A stretch of DNA of 64,000 bases, taken from the NCBI RefSeq assembly GCF_003716325.1, contig NZ_RDSR01000007.1, positions 1-64,000 of the forward strand, in the 5' to 3' direction. Position numbers and translations under genes: made by a program. The notes beneath the pieces were generated by a model. It was not told where the DNA came from, did not search any database, and saw nothing but the letters and a program-made list of their open reading frames with translations. Positions within the stretch are counted from its first letter, which is position 1. Every line of letters starts with the position of its first letter. Positions 43,302 to 54,007 of the stretch are shown in pieces. This stretch comes from Cryobacterium tepidiphilum. GTDB taxonomy: Bacteria > Actinomycetota > Actinomycetes > Actinomycetales > Microbacteriaceae.

Positions 43302-43394
43302 GCGGTCCGCGGCACTGACGCGCGCCTGCTAAACTGGCTGACTGAACTTCGGCGAGGGATTCGCGCTCTGGCGCCATCCGTTATCGACGCGGCG

Positions 43395-43413
43395 AAAAGG
43401 CCCTGCGGCTTTT
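43395..43413 (+). terminator. Possible intrinsic terminator after dgoD
   Basis: AAAAGGCC-ctgc-GGCTTTT forms a short stem ending in four T residues, about 95 bases after the dgoD stop. A second stem built on GGGCCC at 43450-43487 lies in the rplY leader. Confidence 0.5.
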
Positions 43414-43504
43414 CCTCACGCTGACATGCGTTCGAGTTGAACCAGTCGTGGGCCCCGCCCGCGAGACATTTATCTGGGCGATGGGCCCGGCAAGGAGAAA
43501 CATC

Positions 43505-44098
43505 ATGGCTGAAGAATCCAACAAGGTTGTCGCCGAACGTCGCGAGAACTTCGGCAAGGGCTACGCCCGCCGCCTGCGCGCCGCCGGGAAGATCCCGGCC
43601 GTCATCTACGGGCACGGCGGCGACCCGCTGCACGTGGCCGTGCCGGCCCACCACGTCGCCCTGCTGCTGCGCAAGGCGAACGCCATCCTCGAGATCGAGG
43701 TCGACGGGGGCAGCCACCTCACCCTGGTGAAGGACGTGCAGAAGGACCCCGTGCGCCAGATCATCGAGCACCTCGACCTGCTGGCCGTGCGCCAGGGCGA
43801 AAAGGTCGAGGTCGAGATCCCCGTGCACCTCTCCGGTGAGCCCTTCTCCGGCACCGTCGCCCTCGTCGAGCTCAACACGCTGAAGCTCGAGGCCGAGGCC
43901 ACTCACATCCCCGAGTTCGTCGTCATCGACATCGAGGGCGCCGTCGAGGGCACCCAGATCCACGCCAAGGACGTCGTCCTGCCGCGCGGCTCGGTCCTCG
44001 CCGACGACGCCGACCTGCTCGTCGTCAACATCGTGGTGCCGGCCGCCGGCCGTGGCACCGACGAGGAGAGCGCGACCGAGGCTCCCGCCGCCGAATAG
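43505..44098 (+). CDS. rplY: 50S ribosomal protein L25 / general stress protein Ctc
   Basis: This 197-residue protein binds 5S rRNA. The N-terminal L25 domain has RRENFGKGYARRLRAAGKIPAVIYGHG, and the C-terminal TL5 domain is present (VEIPVHLSGEPF... LPRGSVLADDADLLVVNI), so it is the long Ctc form. I start at the ATG at 43505, preceded by AAGGAGAAAC. It lies before pth and mfd, a common order. The 200-base leader with stable stems may mediate control. Confidence 0.95.
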   Translation: MAEESNKVVAERRENFGKGYARRLRAAGKIPAVIYGHGGDPLHVAVPAHHVALLLRKANAILEIEVDGGSHLTLVKDVQKDPVRQIIEHLDLLAVRQGEKVEVEIPVHLSGEPFSGTVALVELNTLKLEAEATHIPEFVVIDIEGAVEGTQIHAKDVVLPRGSVLADDADLLVVNIVVPAAGRGTDEESATEAPAAE

Positions 44099-44116
44099 CG
44101 GTCGAACGCGCGCGCA

Positions 44117-44701
44117 ATGGGCGACGACAGCTGGCTCGTGGTCGGGCTCGGGAATCCCGGGCCCGGCTACGCCGGCAACCGCCACAACGTGGGCCAGATG
44201 GTGCTGGCCGAACTCGCCCGCCGCATGTCCGCTTCGTTCACATCGCACAAGGCCAACGCGCGTGTCGCCGAAGGCCGGCTGGCACCCGGCCGACCGAAAC
44301 TGATCCTCGCCGCCCCGAACACGTTCATGAACGTGTCGGGCGGCCCCGTGGCGAACCTGCTGCGGTTCTACTCCCTGGAGCCCTCCCGGCTCATCGTCGT
44401 GCACGACGAACTCGACCTCCCCTTCGACACCCTGCGGTTGAAGGCGACCGGCGGGCACGGCGGCCACAACGGTCTCCGGGACATCATCGCCGCAACCGGG
44501 TCGAACGACTTCGTGCGCGTGCGGGTGGGGATCGGCCGCCCGCCGGGCCGGCAGGACCCCGCGGACTACGTGCTGCGGGACTTCGGGAGTACCGAACGGG
44601 CTGTGCTGCCCACTCTGCTGGCCGACGCCGCCGACGCGGTCGAGCTCGTCGCATCCGCCGGCCTCACCGCCGCCCAGCAGAAGTTCCACGCCCCCGCCTG
44701 A
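44117..44701 (+). CDS. pth: Peptidyl-tRNA hydrolase
   Basis: This 194-residue enzyme releases tRNA from peptidyl-tRNA. Conserved residues are the catalytic His in GYAGNRHNVGQM near 24, NTFMNVSG, HDELDLPFDTLRLK and the GGHGGHNGLRDI loop. The length is normal. It is close behind rplY and probably cotranscribed. Confidence 0.96.
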   Translation: MGDDSWLVVGLGNPGPGYAGNRHNVGQMVLAELARRMSASFTSHKANARVAEGRLAPGRPKLILAAPNTFMNVSGGPVANLLRFYSLEPSRLIVVHDELDLPFDTLRLKATGGHGGHNGLRDIIAATGSNDFVRVRVGIGRPPGRQDPADYVLRDFGSTERAVLPTLLADAADAVELVASAGLTAAQQKFHAPA

Positions 44702-44752
44702 CCCGGCCCCCGGTGCCGGGTCGGATGGGGACAGCGGGATCTGGCGGGCGGG

Positions 44753-44758
44753 TAAACT
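44753..44758 (+). promoter_or_regulatory. -10 box of a predicted leaderless promoter for mfd
   Basis: TAAACT is followed by seven bases and the GTG start of mfd. The same TAAACT box occurs upstream of the ABC-F gene and tRNA-Leu. Confidence 0.5.
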
Positions 44759-44765
44759 GGGGCGA

Positions 44766-47700
44766 GTGATCCTCCAGGGCTTAATCGCAGCGCTTTCTGG
44801 CGCCTCCACGTTCGATAAGGCCCTCGGTTACGCAGGCCGCGACGCCGACTTCTCGCTCACCGAGGGGATGCGCGCACCGCTGCTGGCGGGCCTCATGCGC
44901 CAGCGACGCACCCTCGACCTGCCGCAGGCGCTTTTCGTCATCACCGCGACCGGCCGGGAGTCCGAGGCGTTGCGTGAGAACCTCGGATGCTTCGCCTCCG
45001 AGTCCGCCTACCCGGCCGAGATCATCGAGTTCCCCGCCTGGGAGACCCTCCCGCACGAGCGGCTGAGCCCGAGCGCCGAGATCGTGGGCAAGCGCCTGCA
45101 GGCGCTGCGGCGGATGCGCACCTGGCAGGAGACCGAGCCGGCGAAGCGTCCGCCGCTGGTCGTCGTGGCCTCCGTGCGCGCGGCGCTGCAGCCGGTCGCC
45201 GACAACCTCACCGAATTCGAGCCCCTCGAGCTGGTCGCCGGCGGACGCGGCCACGACCTGTCCCGCATCGCCCTGGACCTCGTCGACGTCGCGTATTCGC
45301 GCGTGGACATGGTGACCCGCCGCGGCGAGTTCGCGGTGCGCGGCGGCATCCTCGACGTCTTCCCGCCCACGGCGCCCCACCCGTACCGGGTCGAGTTCTT
45401 CGGCGACGAGGTCGAGCAGATGCGCGCCTTCTCGGTCGCCGACCAGCGCTCCCTCCCCGAACCCATCGCGTCGATCACGCTCCCGCCGAGCCGCGAGCTG
45501 CTGCTCAGCCCCGCCGTGCGGCAGCGCGCCCGGGAGATGCAGCACGAGTTCCCCAGCCTCTCGGGCATGCTCGCCCGCATCGCCGAGGGCATCCCGGTCG
45601 ACGGCATGGAGAGCCTCGCGCCGGCGCTCGTCGACCGGCTGGTGCCGGTGACGCATTACCTGCCGGAGGGCGCCGCGGTCGCCGTCGTCTCGCCCGAACG
45701 CGTCGCCTCCCGCGCGGTGAGCCTCGCCGAGACGAACCGCGAGTTCCTCTCTGCGGCGTGGAACGCCGCCACCGCCGGGGCCGAGGCGCCGATCGACCTG
45801 GAATCCGGCGACTTCCTCACCCTCAACCAGCTGCGCGACGCCGTCACCTTCACCGCTCCCGGGCAGCCGGCCTCCCGAAACGCCTGGTGGACGCTCAGCT
45901 CCTTCCAGTCCGCGCCCAGCCAGGAGCAGGTGCTGCCCGAGCACCGGGACATGGAGGACCTCCTCACCGTGCGCATCGACGCGGATGCCGTGCCGAGTTT
46001 CCAGGGCAACGTCGACGGGGCCGTCATCCACCTGGCCACGCGCCTCAAGGCCGGCTGGACGGTGGCGATCGCCGCCCAGGGCGCCGGCCTCGTCGAGCGC
46101 GCCGCCGACCTCCTCGGCGAGCACGAACTGCCCGCGCGGATGGTCGATGAGTTCCCCGTCGACCCGGAACCCGGCATCGCCTACCTGCTGAAGGCATCCG
46201 TCGACCATGGTTTCGAGATGCCGGAGATCACGCTCACGCTGGTGAGCGAGTCGGAGTTCTACGGGCGCACCGTCGGCTACGACTCCCGGCAGGTGAAGAA
46301 GCTCGCCAGCCGGCGCAAGAACGTCGTCGACCCGCTGCAGCTGAAGACCGGCGACCATGTCGTGCACCAGACCCACGGCATCGGCCGGTTCATCGAGATG
46401 ACCCAGCGTGAGGTGTCGAGCGGCGGCCGCAACCCCGTGAAGACCAAGCGCGAATACCTCGTGCTCGAGTACGCCCCGTCGAAGCGCGGCCAGGCGGGCG
46501 ACCGGTTGTTCGTGCCCACCGACCAGCTCGACCTGCTCACCCGCTACGTGGGCGGCGAGGCGCCGGCGCTCAGCAAGATGGGCGGCAGCGACTGGGCCTC
46601 GGCCAAGAGCAAGGCCCGCCGCGCCGTGCGCGACATCGCCGTGGAGCTCGTGAAGCTGTACTCGGCGCGCATGGCGAGCAAGGGGCACGCCTTCGGCCCC
46701 GACACGCCTTGGCAGCGGGAGCTCGAGGAGGCCTTCCCGTTCGCCGAGACGCCCGACCAGCTCACCACAATCGACGAGGTCAAAGCGGATATGGAGCGGG
46801 CCATTCCCATGGACCGCCTCCTGTCGGGAGATGTCGGGTTCGGCAAGACCGAGGTCGCGGTGCGTGCCGCGTTCAAGGCCATCCAGGACGGCAAGCAGGT
46901 AGCCATGCTGGTGCCGACGACGCTGCTCGTGCGCCAGCACATGGAGACATTCCAGGAACGCTTCGCCGGGTTCCCGATTCATCTGCGCGCCCTCAGCCGG
47001 TTCCAGACCGAGAAGGAGTCCCGCGAGACGGTCGCCGGCCTCCTCGACGGCACCGTCGACCTCGTCATCGGAACGCACCGCCTGCTCTCCGACTCGATCA
47101 TCTTCAAGGACCTCGGGCTCGTCATCATCGACGAAGAGCAGCGCTTCGGCGTCGAGCACAAGGACGCCCTCAAGAAGCTCAAGACCAACGTCGACATCCT
47201 CGCCATGAGCGCCACGCCGATCCCGCGCACGCTCGAGATGGCGGTGACCGGCATCCGTGAGATGTCGACGCTGGCGACCCCGCCCGAGGACCGGCACCCG
47301 ATTCTCACCTTCGTCGGCCCCTACTCCGAACGCCAGGTCGCGGCCGCGATCCGGCGTGAGCTGCTGCGTGAGGGTCAGGTGTTCTTCGTGCACAACCGGG
47401 TCTCCAGCATCAACCGCATCGCCGCCCAGATCGCGGAGTTGGTGCCCGAGGCGCGTATCGCCGTCGCGCACGGCAGGTTGCCCGAGGCGGCGCTGGAGCA
47501 GGTGGTCGTCGACTTCTGGGAGCGGAAGTTCGACGTGCTGGTGACCACGACCATCATCGAGACCGGCCTCGACATCGCGAACGCGAACACCATCATCATC
47601 GACCGCGCCGACAAGTACGGGCTCAGCCAGCTGCACCAGCTGCGCGGCCGCGTCGGGCGCGGGCGGGAGCGCGCCTACGCCTACTTCCTCTACGACGAGA

Positions 47701-48416
47701 ACAAGCCGCTGTCGGAGACGGCGCACGACCGGTTGTCGACGATCGCCGCGAACAACGAGCTCGGCAGCGGCATGCAGGTGGCGCTGAAAGACCTGGAGAT
47801 CCGCGGCGCCGGCAACCTGCTCGGCGGCGAGCAGGCCGGGCACATCGCTGGTGTCGGCTTCGACCTGTACCTGCGCATGATCGGCGAGGCCGTCTCGACC
47901 TTCCGCGGCGACGTGGCCGAGGGGCAGACGGAGCTGCGGCTCGAGCTGCCGGTCGACGCGCACATCCCGGAGGAGTACGTGGACAGCGAGCGCCTGCGGC
48001 TCGAGGCATACCAGAAGCTCTCCACCGCGAGTTCGCCGGCGGCCAAGGACGACCAGATCGCCCTCGTGCTGGAGGAACTCACCGACCGGTACGGGGAACC
48101 GCCCGTCGCCGTGGCAAACCTCATGGCGGTCTCGCGGCTCCGCCGCCGCGCCCAGCAGGCCGGCCTCGGCGAGGTGGTCGCCATGGGCTCGAACCTGCGC
48201 GTCGCGCCCGTCGAGCTGCCCGACTCCATGCAGGTGCGGCTGCAACGGATGTACCCGGGGGCGCGCTACTTCACCCAGAACGGGTCCCTCACCGTGCCGA
48301 TGCCGCGGGTGAACGGGGAGGCGCCGGGCGACGCCGAGCTCATCGACTGGGTCGGCTCGTTCCTCACCGCGATCTTCCCGGCGCCGGTCGAGAGCCAGCC
48401 GGCCCCCGCCCCGTAG
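44766..48416 (+). CDS. mfd: Transcription-repair coupling factor
   Basis: This 1216-residue SF2 translocase removes stalled RNA polymerase from DNA lesions and recruits UvrA. An N-terminal UvrB-like region (residues 1-470) is followed by the CarD-like RNAP-interaction domain (HVVHQTHGIGRFIEMTQREV). The translocase has Walker A GDVGFGKT at 688-695 and DEEQ at 789-792, and a C-terminal TRCF domain begins near 1010. The TRG motif region with RGRVGRGRERAYAY is intact. The length matches actinobacterial Mfd. Confidence 0.97.
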   Translation: MILQGLIAALSGASTFDKALGYAGRDADFSLTEGMRAPLLAGLMRQRRTLDLPQALFVITATGRESEALRENLGCFASESAYPAEIIEFPAWETLPHERLSPSAEIVGKRLQALRRMRTWQETEPAKRPPLVVVASVRAALQPVADNLTEFEPLELVAGGRGHDLSRIALDLVDVAYSRVDMVTRRGEFAVRGGILDVFPPTAPHPYRVEFFGDEVEQMRAFSVADQRSLPEPIASITLPPSRELLLSPAVRQRAREMQHEFPSLSGMLARIAEGIPVDGMESLAPALVDRLVPVTHYLPEGAAVAVVSPERVASRAVSLAETNREFLSAAWNAATAGAEAPIDLESGDFLTLNQLRDAVTFTAPGQPASRNAWWTLSSFQSAPSQEQVLPEHRDMEDLLTVRIDADAVPSFQGNVDGAVIHLATRLKAGWTVAIAAQGAGLVERAADLLGEHELPARMVDEFPVDPEPGIAYLLKASVDHGFEMPEITLTLVSESEFYGRTVGYDSRQVKKLASRRKNVVDPLQLKTGDHVVHQTHGIGRFIEMTQREVSSGGRNPVKTKREYLVLEYAPSKRGQAGDRLFVPTDQLDLLTRYVGGEAPALSKMGGSDWASAKSKARRAVRDIAVELVKLYSARMASKGHAFGPDTPWQRELEEAFPFAETPDQLTTIDEVKADMERAIPMDRLLSGDVGFGKTEVAVRAAFKAIQDGKQVAMLVPTTLLVRQHMETFQERFAGFPIHLRALSRFQTEKESRETVAGLLDGTVDLVIGTHRLLSDSIIFKDLGLVIIDEEQRFGVEHKDALKKLKTNVDILAMSATPIPRTLEMAVTGIREMSTLATPPEDRHPILTFVGPYSERQVAAAIRRELLREGQVFFVHNRVSSINRIAAQIAELVPEARIAVAHGRLPEAALEQVVVDFWERKFDVLVTTTIIETGLDIANANTIIIDRADKYGLSQLHQLRGRVGRGRERAYAYFLYDENKPLSETAHDRLSTIAANNELGSGMQVALKDLEIRGAGNLLGGEQAGHIAGVGFDLYLRMIGEAVSTFRGDVAEGQTELRLELPVDAHIPEEYVDSERLRLEAYQKLSTASSPAAKDDQIALVLEELTDRYGEPPVAVANLMAVSRLRRRAQQAGLGEVVAMGSNLRVAPVELPDSMQVRLQRMYPGARYFTQNGSLTVPMPRVNGEAPGDAELIDWVGSFLTAIFPAPVESQPAPAP

Positions 48417-48430
48417 CCGTTCGAGTGCAC

Positions 48431-48491
48431 GAGAACCAGCTGCGCGCGGGCGCACCCGCAATATACGGATGCGAGGCTACAGCTGGTTCTC
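48431..48491. repeat. 61-bp intergenic hairpin element, family G
   Basis: The arms GAGAACCAGCTG and AGCTGGTTCTC, with outer GTGC (48425) and GCAC (48494), lie between the converging mfd and nhaA genes. The loop is long and GC-rich. The core length of 61 bases equals that of family B/D. Confidence 0.85.
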
Positions 48492-48516
48492 ACGCACCGG
48501 CATGCGCGGTGCCCGC

Positions 48517-49689
48517 CTATCGCTGCGCGTGCAACCGACGATAGTGGCGGGACCGGGCACTGACCACTGCCGCGGCCACGACCATGGCGATGCCGGAACC
48601 GACGAGCACCGCGAGGATGCCTTCGTCGGCGATGCGGTCATCGCCCGCGAACGCCAGCTCACTCATCAGCAGCGACACCGTGAAGCCGATGCCGCCGAGA
48701 CTGGCGACGACCATGATGTCGGGGAGGTGGAGGGCCGGCCGGTCGCGTCGACGGGCAAGGTGGCTTCCGGCCCACCCGGCGAGGGTGATCCCGACGAACT
48801 TGCCGACCGGCAGGGCGATCGCGATCGCCCAGAAGGCGGCGCTGAGCCCGCTCAGCGGCACGGCCGGAATCGCGACCAGCGCGGCCGAGAACGCGAAGAC
48901 GGGCAGCACGATGCCGTTCGAATACGGCTCGAGCACATGGTGAGCGCGGCCCGCGGGCACCCGGGCCATGACCAGACCGAGCGCCACGCCGGCGATGGTG
49001 GCGTGCACACCGGAGCGGAACGTGAAGTACCAGCTGAGTGCGCCAAGCAGCACGAGCGCGACGATGAGCGGCCAGCGTGGCCTGCGGGCGAGCACCCAGG
49101 GGGCCCGCGGCTTCAGCATCCGGCTGGTCAGCCCGAACAGCGTGGCGGTCACTGCCGCCAGGGCGATGAACGCCGGCTGTGCGTCGTGGGTGAAGAAGAC
49201 CGCGATAATCAGGATGGCGACCAGGTCGTCGAGCACCGCGAGGGCGAGCAGGAAGACGCGCACGCGCGTGGGGATGTGGCGCCCGAAGACCGCGAGCACG
49301 CCGAGTGCGAAGGCGATGTCGGTGGCCGTGGGCACCGGCCACCCCGACGCGAGCCCTGAGCCGGCGGTGACGACCAGGTAGATGCCGGCCGGAACAACAA
49401 CGCCGCCGACCGCCGCGACCGCGGGGAGGGCAGCCTTGGCCGGGCTACTGAGATCGCCGATGGCCAGTTCGCGTTTGAGTTCCACGGCGACGACGAAGAA
49501 GAAGACGGCGAGCAGGCCATCGCTGATCCAGTGCCGTGCCGACAGCTCCAGGCCGAAAGGCAGGTGTGCGGGGGAGTCCATGACGGTGAGGAGCCACGGT
49601 CCGATGGCGGTGTTCGCCAGGACGAGGCCCAGCACGGCCGCAGTGAGCAGCAGTGCGGCGGCGAAGCGCTCGGAGCGGAAGAGGGTCAT
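48517..49689 (-). CDS. nhaA: Na+/H+ antiporter NhaA
   Basis: This 390-residue antiporter has about eleven hydrophobic segments. The ion-binding pair of aspartates lies in LAVLDDLVAILIIAVFF, and PTATDIAFALGVLAVFG and the C-terminal GIGFTVSLLMSELAF are family landmarks. I start at the ATG at 49689 because GTGAGG precedes it and MTLFRSERFAAALLL is a usual NhaA N-terminus. An in-frame ATG at 49743 would add 18 residues. It exports sodium in exchange for protons for pH and salt homeostasis. Confidence 0.93.
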   Translation of the reverse strand: MTLFRSERFAAALLLTAAVLGLVLANTAIGPWLLTVMDSPAHLPFGLELSARHWISDGLLAVFFFVVAVELKRELAIGDLSSPAKAALPAVAAVGGVVVPAGIYLVVTAGSGLASGWPVPTATDIAFALGVLAVFGRHIPTRVRVFLLALAVLDDLVAILIIAVFFTHDAQPAFIALAAVTATLFGLTSRMLKPRAPWVLARRPRWPLIVALVLLGALSWYFTFRSGVHATIAGVALGLVMARVPAGRAHHVLEPYSNGIVLPVFAFSAALVAIPAVPLSGLSAAFWAIAIALPVGKFVGITLAGWAGSHLARRRDRPALHLPDIMVVASLGGIGFTVSLLMSELAFAGDDRIADEGILAVLVGSGIAMVVAAAVVSARSRHYRRLHAQR

Positions 49690-49835
49690 GGGCGCCTCAC
49701 CCGGGGCGGGCCCCGTGGTCGTTACGAATCGTGAGAGCGACATGCGTCGCCCGCCGACCAGACTTCCCGGCTCACCGATGCCCAGCTTACTGCTCGCGTT
49801 CGGCCGTCGCGATTCCGGCCCGTGGCAGCGGGCCT

Positions 49836-50039
49836 CTAGACGATGGTGCGGTCGATGCGGTTATGGGTGTCGGCCTTCGCCGCTTCTGCCCGAGCCCTGG
49901 CGCTGGGGAGCGTGTCATCCGGGTCGGGGCCAGCAGGCGGATCGTCGTGCCGCGTCAGGATATAGCGCACGAGCGCGACAGCCAACGTGATCCCTACCGC
50001 CAGCATGCCGATCGTGAAGCTCACCCATTCCGTCGTCAT
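49836..50039 (-). CDS. Small membrane protein of unknown function
   Basis: This 67-residue protein has one hydrophobic segment near 8-28 (FTIGMLAVGITLAVALVRYIL) followed by a charged, Asp/Ala-rich tail. The ATG is preceded by GAAGGGAG with good spacing, which supports a real gene. No family was recognised. It stands alone between nhaA and mazG. Confidence 0.6.
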   Translation of the reverse strand: MTTEWVSFTIGMLAVGITLAVALVRYILTRHDDPPAGPDPDDTLPSARARAEAAKADTHNRIDRTIV

Positions 50040-50211
50040 GGCACTCCCTTCGGCTTGCGCCCCACACTAGCGCCGAGTAGGAGCGGGGCAGGTCTCTCAA
50101 TCAGGAAAAACCGCAGGGAGCGGTCCGTGCACCGGCCTGCCGTCCCGGTTCCGCCTGAAGGAGACCGCTCTTGGCGCGACGTACCATGGAGTTCACACAG
50201 AGGAGGCCCGT

Positions 50212-50871
50212 GTGACCGACAGAACCGAGCTGGACCGGCTCATCGACACCGTCGCGGTGCTGCGGGCGCCCGGCGGCTGCCCGTGGGACGCCGACCAGTC
50301 CCACGCCTCGCTCGTGCAGTACCTCGTCGAGGAGACCCACGAACTCATCGAGGCCATCGAGGCGGGCGACCGCGACGAGATGATCGAGGAACTCGGCGAC
50401 GTGCTCTACCAGGTGCTCTTCCACGCCGACATCGCCGCGCACACCCCCGGCGAGGAGTTCGACATCAACGACGTCGCGGCGCACATGACCGCGAAAATGA
50501 TCGGGCGGCATCCGCATGTCTTCGGCGACGAGAACCTGGAGACCGCCGACGAGGTGATCGCCGCGTGGGACGGGTTCAAGGCGGCGGAGAAGCCGCATCG
50601 CACGAGCGTGCTCGACGGCATCCCGCAGGGGATGCCCGCCCTGGCGCTCGCCGACAAGGTCATCGGCCGCGCGCAGAAGATCGGGCTCCTGGAGCAGGAG
50701 GCCGGCGCGGGCGTGCCGCTTGAGAGCGAGGACGAGCTCGGCCCGCTGCTCTTGGCGATCGTCGCCTCGGCGAAGGCGCAGGGCCTCGACGCCGAACGCG
50801 CCCTTCGCGGCGCCGTTCGCGACCTGCAGGCCGAGATCCGCTCGGCAGAAGCGGATGCCGCGGCCGGCTGA
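50212..50871 (+). CDS. mazG: MazG-family nucleoside triphosphate pyrophosphohydrolase
   Basis: This 219-residue enzyme hydrolyses NTPs or dNTPs to monophosphates. The MazG domain has GGCPWDADQSHASLVQYLVEETHELIEAI with the EExxE metal site and EELGDVLYQVLFHADIA with ExxD. Only the first domain is complete, and the C-terminal part is a shortened helical region. The GTG start follows GAGGAGG. It probably cleans damaged nucleotides. Confidence 0.93.
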   Translation: MTDRTELDRLIDTVAVLRAPGGCPWDADQSHASLVQYLVEETHELIEAIEAGDRDEMIEELGDVLYQVLFHADIAAHTPGEEFDINDVAAHMTAKMIGRHPHVFGDENLETADEVIAAWDGFKAAEKPHRTSVLDGIPQGMPALALADKVIGRAQKIGLLEQEAGAGVPLESEDELGPLLLAIVASAKAQGLDAERALRGAVRDLQAEIRSAEADAAAG

Positions 50872-50876
50872 CCCGC

Positions 50877-51119
50877 TCAGCCCAGACGCACCCGCGCGGC
50901 GGTCGCCTGGCGCACGCCGAGTGCCTCAAGGGCACGGGCCAGGGTGAGCGACTGCGCCACCTCGACGGCCAGGTTGATGTTGCCGCCCGACAGCGACACG
51001 AACACGTTCCCGGCCCGGTGGATGTAGCCCATCACCGTTGACCCCTCGCGCACTTCCCATGTGGACGTTCCGACCTCGGCAACGGCGACCGGTCGGGAAG
51101 CAGAAACGGGCATGAACAT
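50877..51119 (-). CDS. Small conserved-looking protein of unknown function
   Basis: This 80-residue protein ends six bases from mazG and converges with it. It contains TSTWEVREGSTVMGYIHRAGNVF, which looks like a small beta-sheet domain, and a C-terminal helix LTLARALEALGVRQATAARV. AAGGAGAA lies nine bases before the ATG, and a second ATG two codons on is also possible. No family was recognised, but the ribosome binding site and clean frame support expression. Confidence 0.6.
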   Translation of the reverse strand: MFMPVSASRPVAVAEVGTSTWEVREGSTVMGYIHRAGNVFVSLSGGNINLAVEVAQSLTLARALEALGVRQATAARVRLG

Positions 51120-51303
51120 AGGGCTAGTTCTCCTTGCGGGTGTGAGAGCTGGTGGGTGGGAGATGCTGAGAGAATGTCAGCGGAGCCCCCAAGGTGAAAT
51201 TACATCATGATCCGTCGGCTAACGGAAGGGGTGAAACCAAAATAATTCGCTCATGACCGGCCCCTTTGCGAGAGAGAACGTTTGCTCTGGCAGGATGGAG
51301 ACC

Positions 51304-52569
51304 ATGGCAGCAGCAGTGACACCGCCGCGCGGGATGCGCGATTTCCTCCCCGCAGAGAAGGCGCGCAGGGAGCACGCGCTCGGCGTCATCCGTCACAGCT
51401 TCGCCTCGCACGGTTTCGACGAGATCGAGACGCCGGTCATGGAGGACGCCGCACGGCTCCACTCCGGCCTCGGCGGCGACAACGAGAAACTCGCATTCGC
51501 CGTGATGAAGCGAGGGCTGGGCCCCGCGGATGCCGCGGCGGCGGCCGAGAGCGGCGACCTGCTTTCGCTGGCCGACCTGGGCCTCCGCTTCGACCTCACC
51601 GTGCCGCTGGCACGCTTCTACGCCACCCACCGCGCCGAGCTCCCCACGGTGTTCCGCGCCATCCAGATCGCACCGGTCTGGCGCGCCGAGCGGCCCCAGA
51701 AGGGCCGTTTCCGGCAGTTCATGCAGTGCGACATCGACATCATCGGGGAGGCCGGGCCGCTGGCCGAGGTCGAACTCATCACGGCCACCGCCGCCGCGCT
51801 CGACGCCCTGGGCCTGACCGGCTGCTCGATCCGCATCAACGACCGCCGCGTCCTGGCCGGGCTCCTCGCGCACTGGGGCATCGCGCCCGAGCTGACGGAT
51901 CGGGCACTCATCACCATCGACAAGCTCGACAAGATCGGCGTGGACGGCGTCGTCGCCGAGCTCACCTCCCTCGGCATCGCGGCCGCGGGGGAGGCGGACG
52001 AGATCACCGCGACCCTGCACGCCATCGCGGGCGCCGGCTGGGACCTCCTCGCCGACGCCCCTCCCGCATGGCTCGACGTCGCCGCCTACGACGACCTTCT
52101 CGCCCTCCGCGGCGCGATGCCCGGCATCCGCCTGGTCTTCGACCCCACCCTGGTGCGCGGCATGGGCTATTACACCGGCACCATCTTCGAGATCGCCCAC
52201 CCCGACCTGGGTTACTCCCTCGGCGGCGGCGGCCGCTACGACGGCATGATCGGCCGGTTCCTCGGCACCGACGTGCCGGCCTGCGGCTTCTCCATCGGCT
52301 TCGAGCGTATCGTCGACCTGCTCCCAGCGGATGCGGGTGCCGGCGTCGACGCCGTCGTGCTCGTGCACGAGAAGGACGCCGACCCGGCGGCCCTTGTGAC
52401 CCTCAAGGCCGAGCTGGCCGCGGGCGGCAATCGAGTGCGCCTCGAGCGCCGGGCGAAGAACCTGAAGCCCGTGCTGGAGCGGGCCGCGGCAGCGGGCTAC
52501 ACCCGCTTCGCCTTCGTGGGCGCCGGCGTGACAGATGCCGCAAGCCTCGAGTTCAAGCCGCTCGCCTGA
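51304..52569 (+). CDS. hisS: Histidyl-tRNA synthetase
   Basis: This 421-residue class II synthetase charges tRNA-His. Motif 1 lies near FDEIETPVMED, motif 2 is RAERPQKGRFRQFMQCDIDI, the histidine motif reads LVRGMGYYTGTIFEI, and motif 3 lies in ACGFSIGFERI. A C-terminal anticodon-binding domain (VVLVHEKDAD...) argues against HisZ. The RGMGYY and QCDIDI variants differ from the common RGLDYY and QIGVE. CAGGAT lies seven bases upstream of the chosen ATG. Another ATG lies three codons earlier. Confidence 0.9.
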   Translation: MAAAVTPPRGMRDFLPAEKARREHALGVIRHSFASHGFDEIETPVMEDAARLHSGLGGDNEKLAFAVMKRGLGPADAAAAAESGDLLSLADLGLRFDLTVPLARFYATHRAELPTVFRAIQIAPVWRAERPQKGRFRQFMQCDIDIIGEAGPLAEVELITATAAALDALGLTGCSIRINDRRVLAGLLAHWGIAPELTDRALITIDKLDKIGVDGVVAELTSLGIAAAGEADEITATLHAIAGAGWDLLADAPPAWLDVAAYDDLLALRGAMPGIRLVFDPTLVRGMGYYTGTIFEIAHPDLGYSLGGGGRYDGMIGRFLGTDVPACGFSIGFERIVDLLPADAGAGVDAVVLVHEKDADPAALVTLKAELAAGGNRVRLERRAKNLKPVLERAAAAGYTRFAFVGAGVTDAASLEFKPLA

Positions 52570-53946
<1,377 letters not shown>

Positions 53947-54007
53947 CCATTTCGGGCGCGGGCCGGGCGAGAGCCCGCCCGGGCCCGACAGGGGGAGAGG
54001 AGTCGCC

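Noticed and set aside
51304..52569. HisZ, the catalytic-dead regulatory paralogue of HisRS
   Set aside because: Class II motifs and the C-terminal anticodon-binding domain are present.
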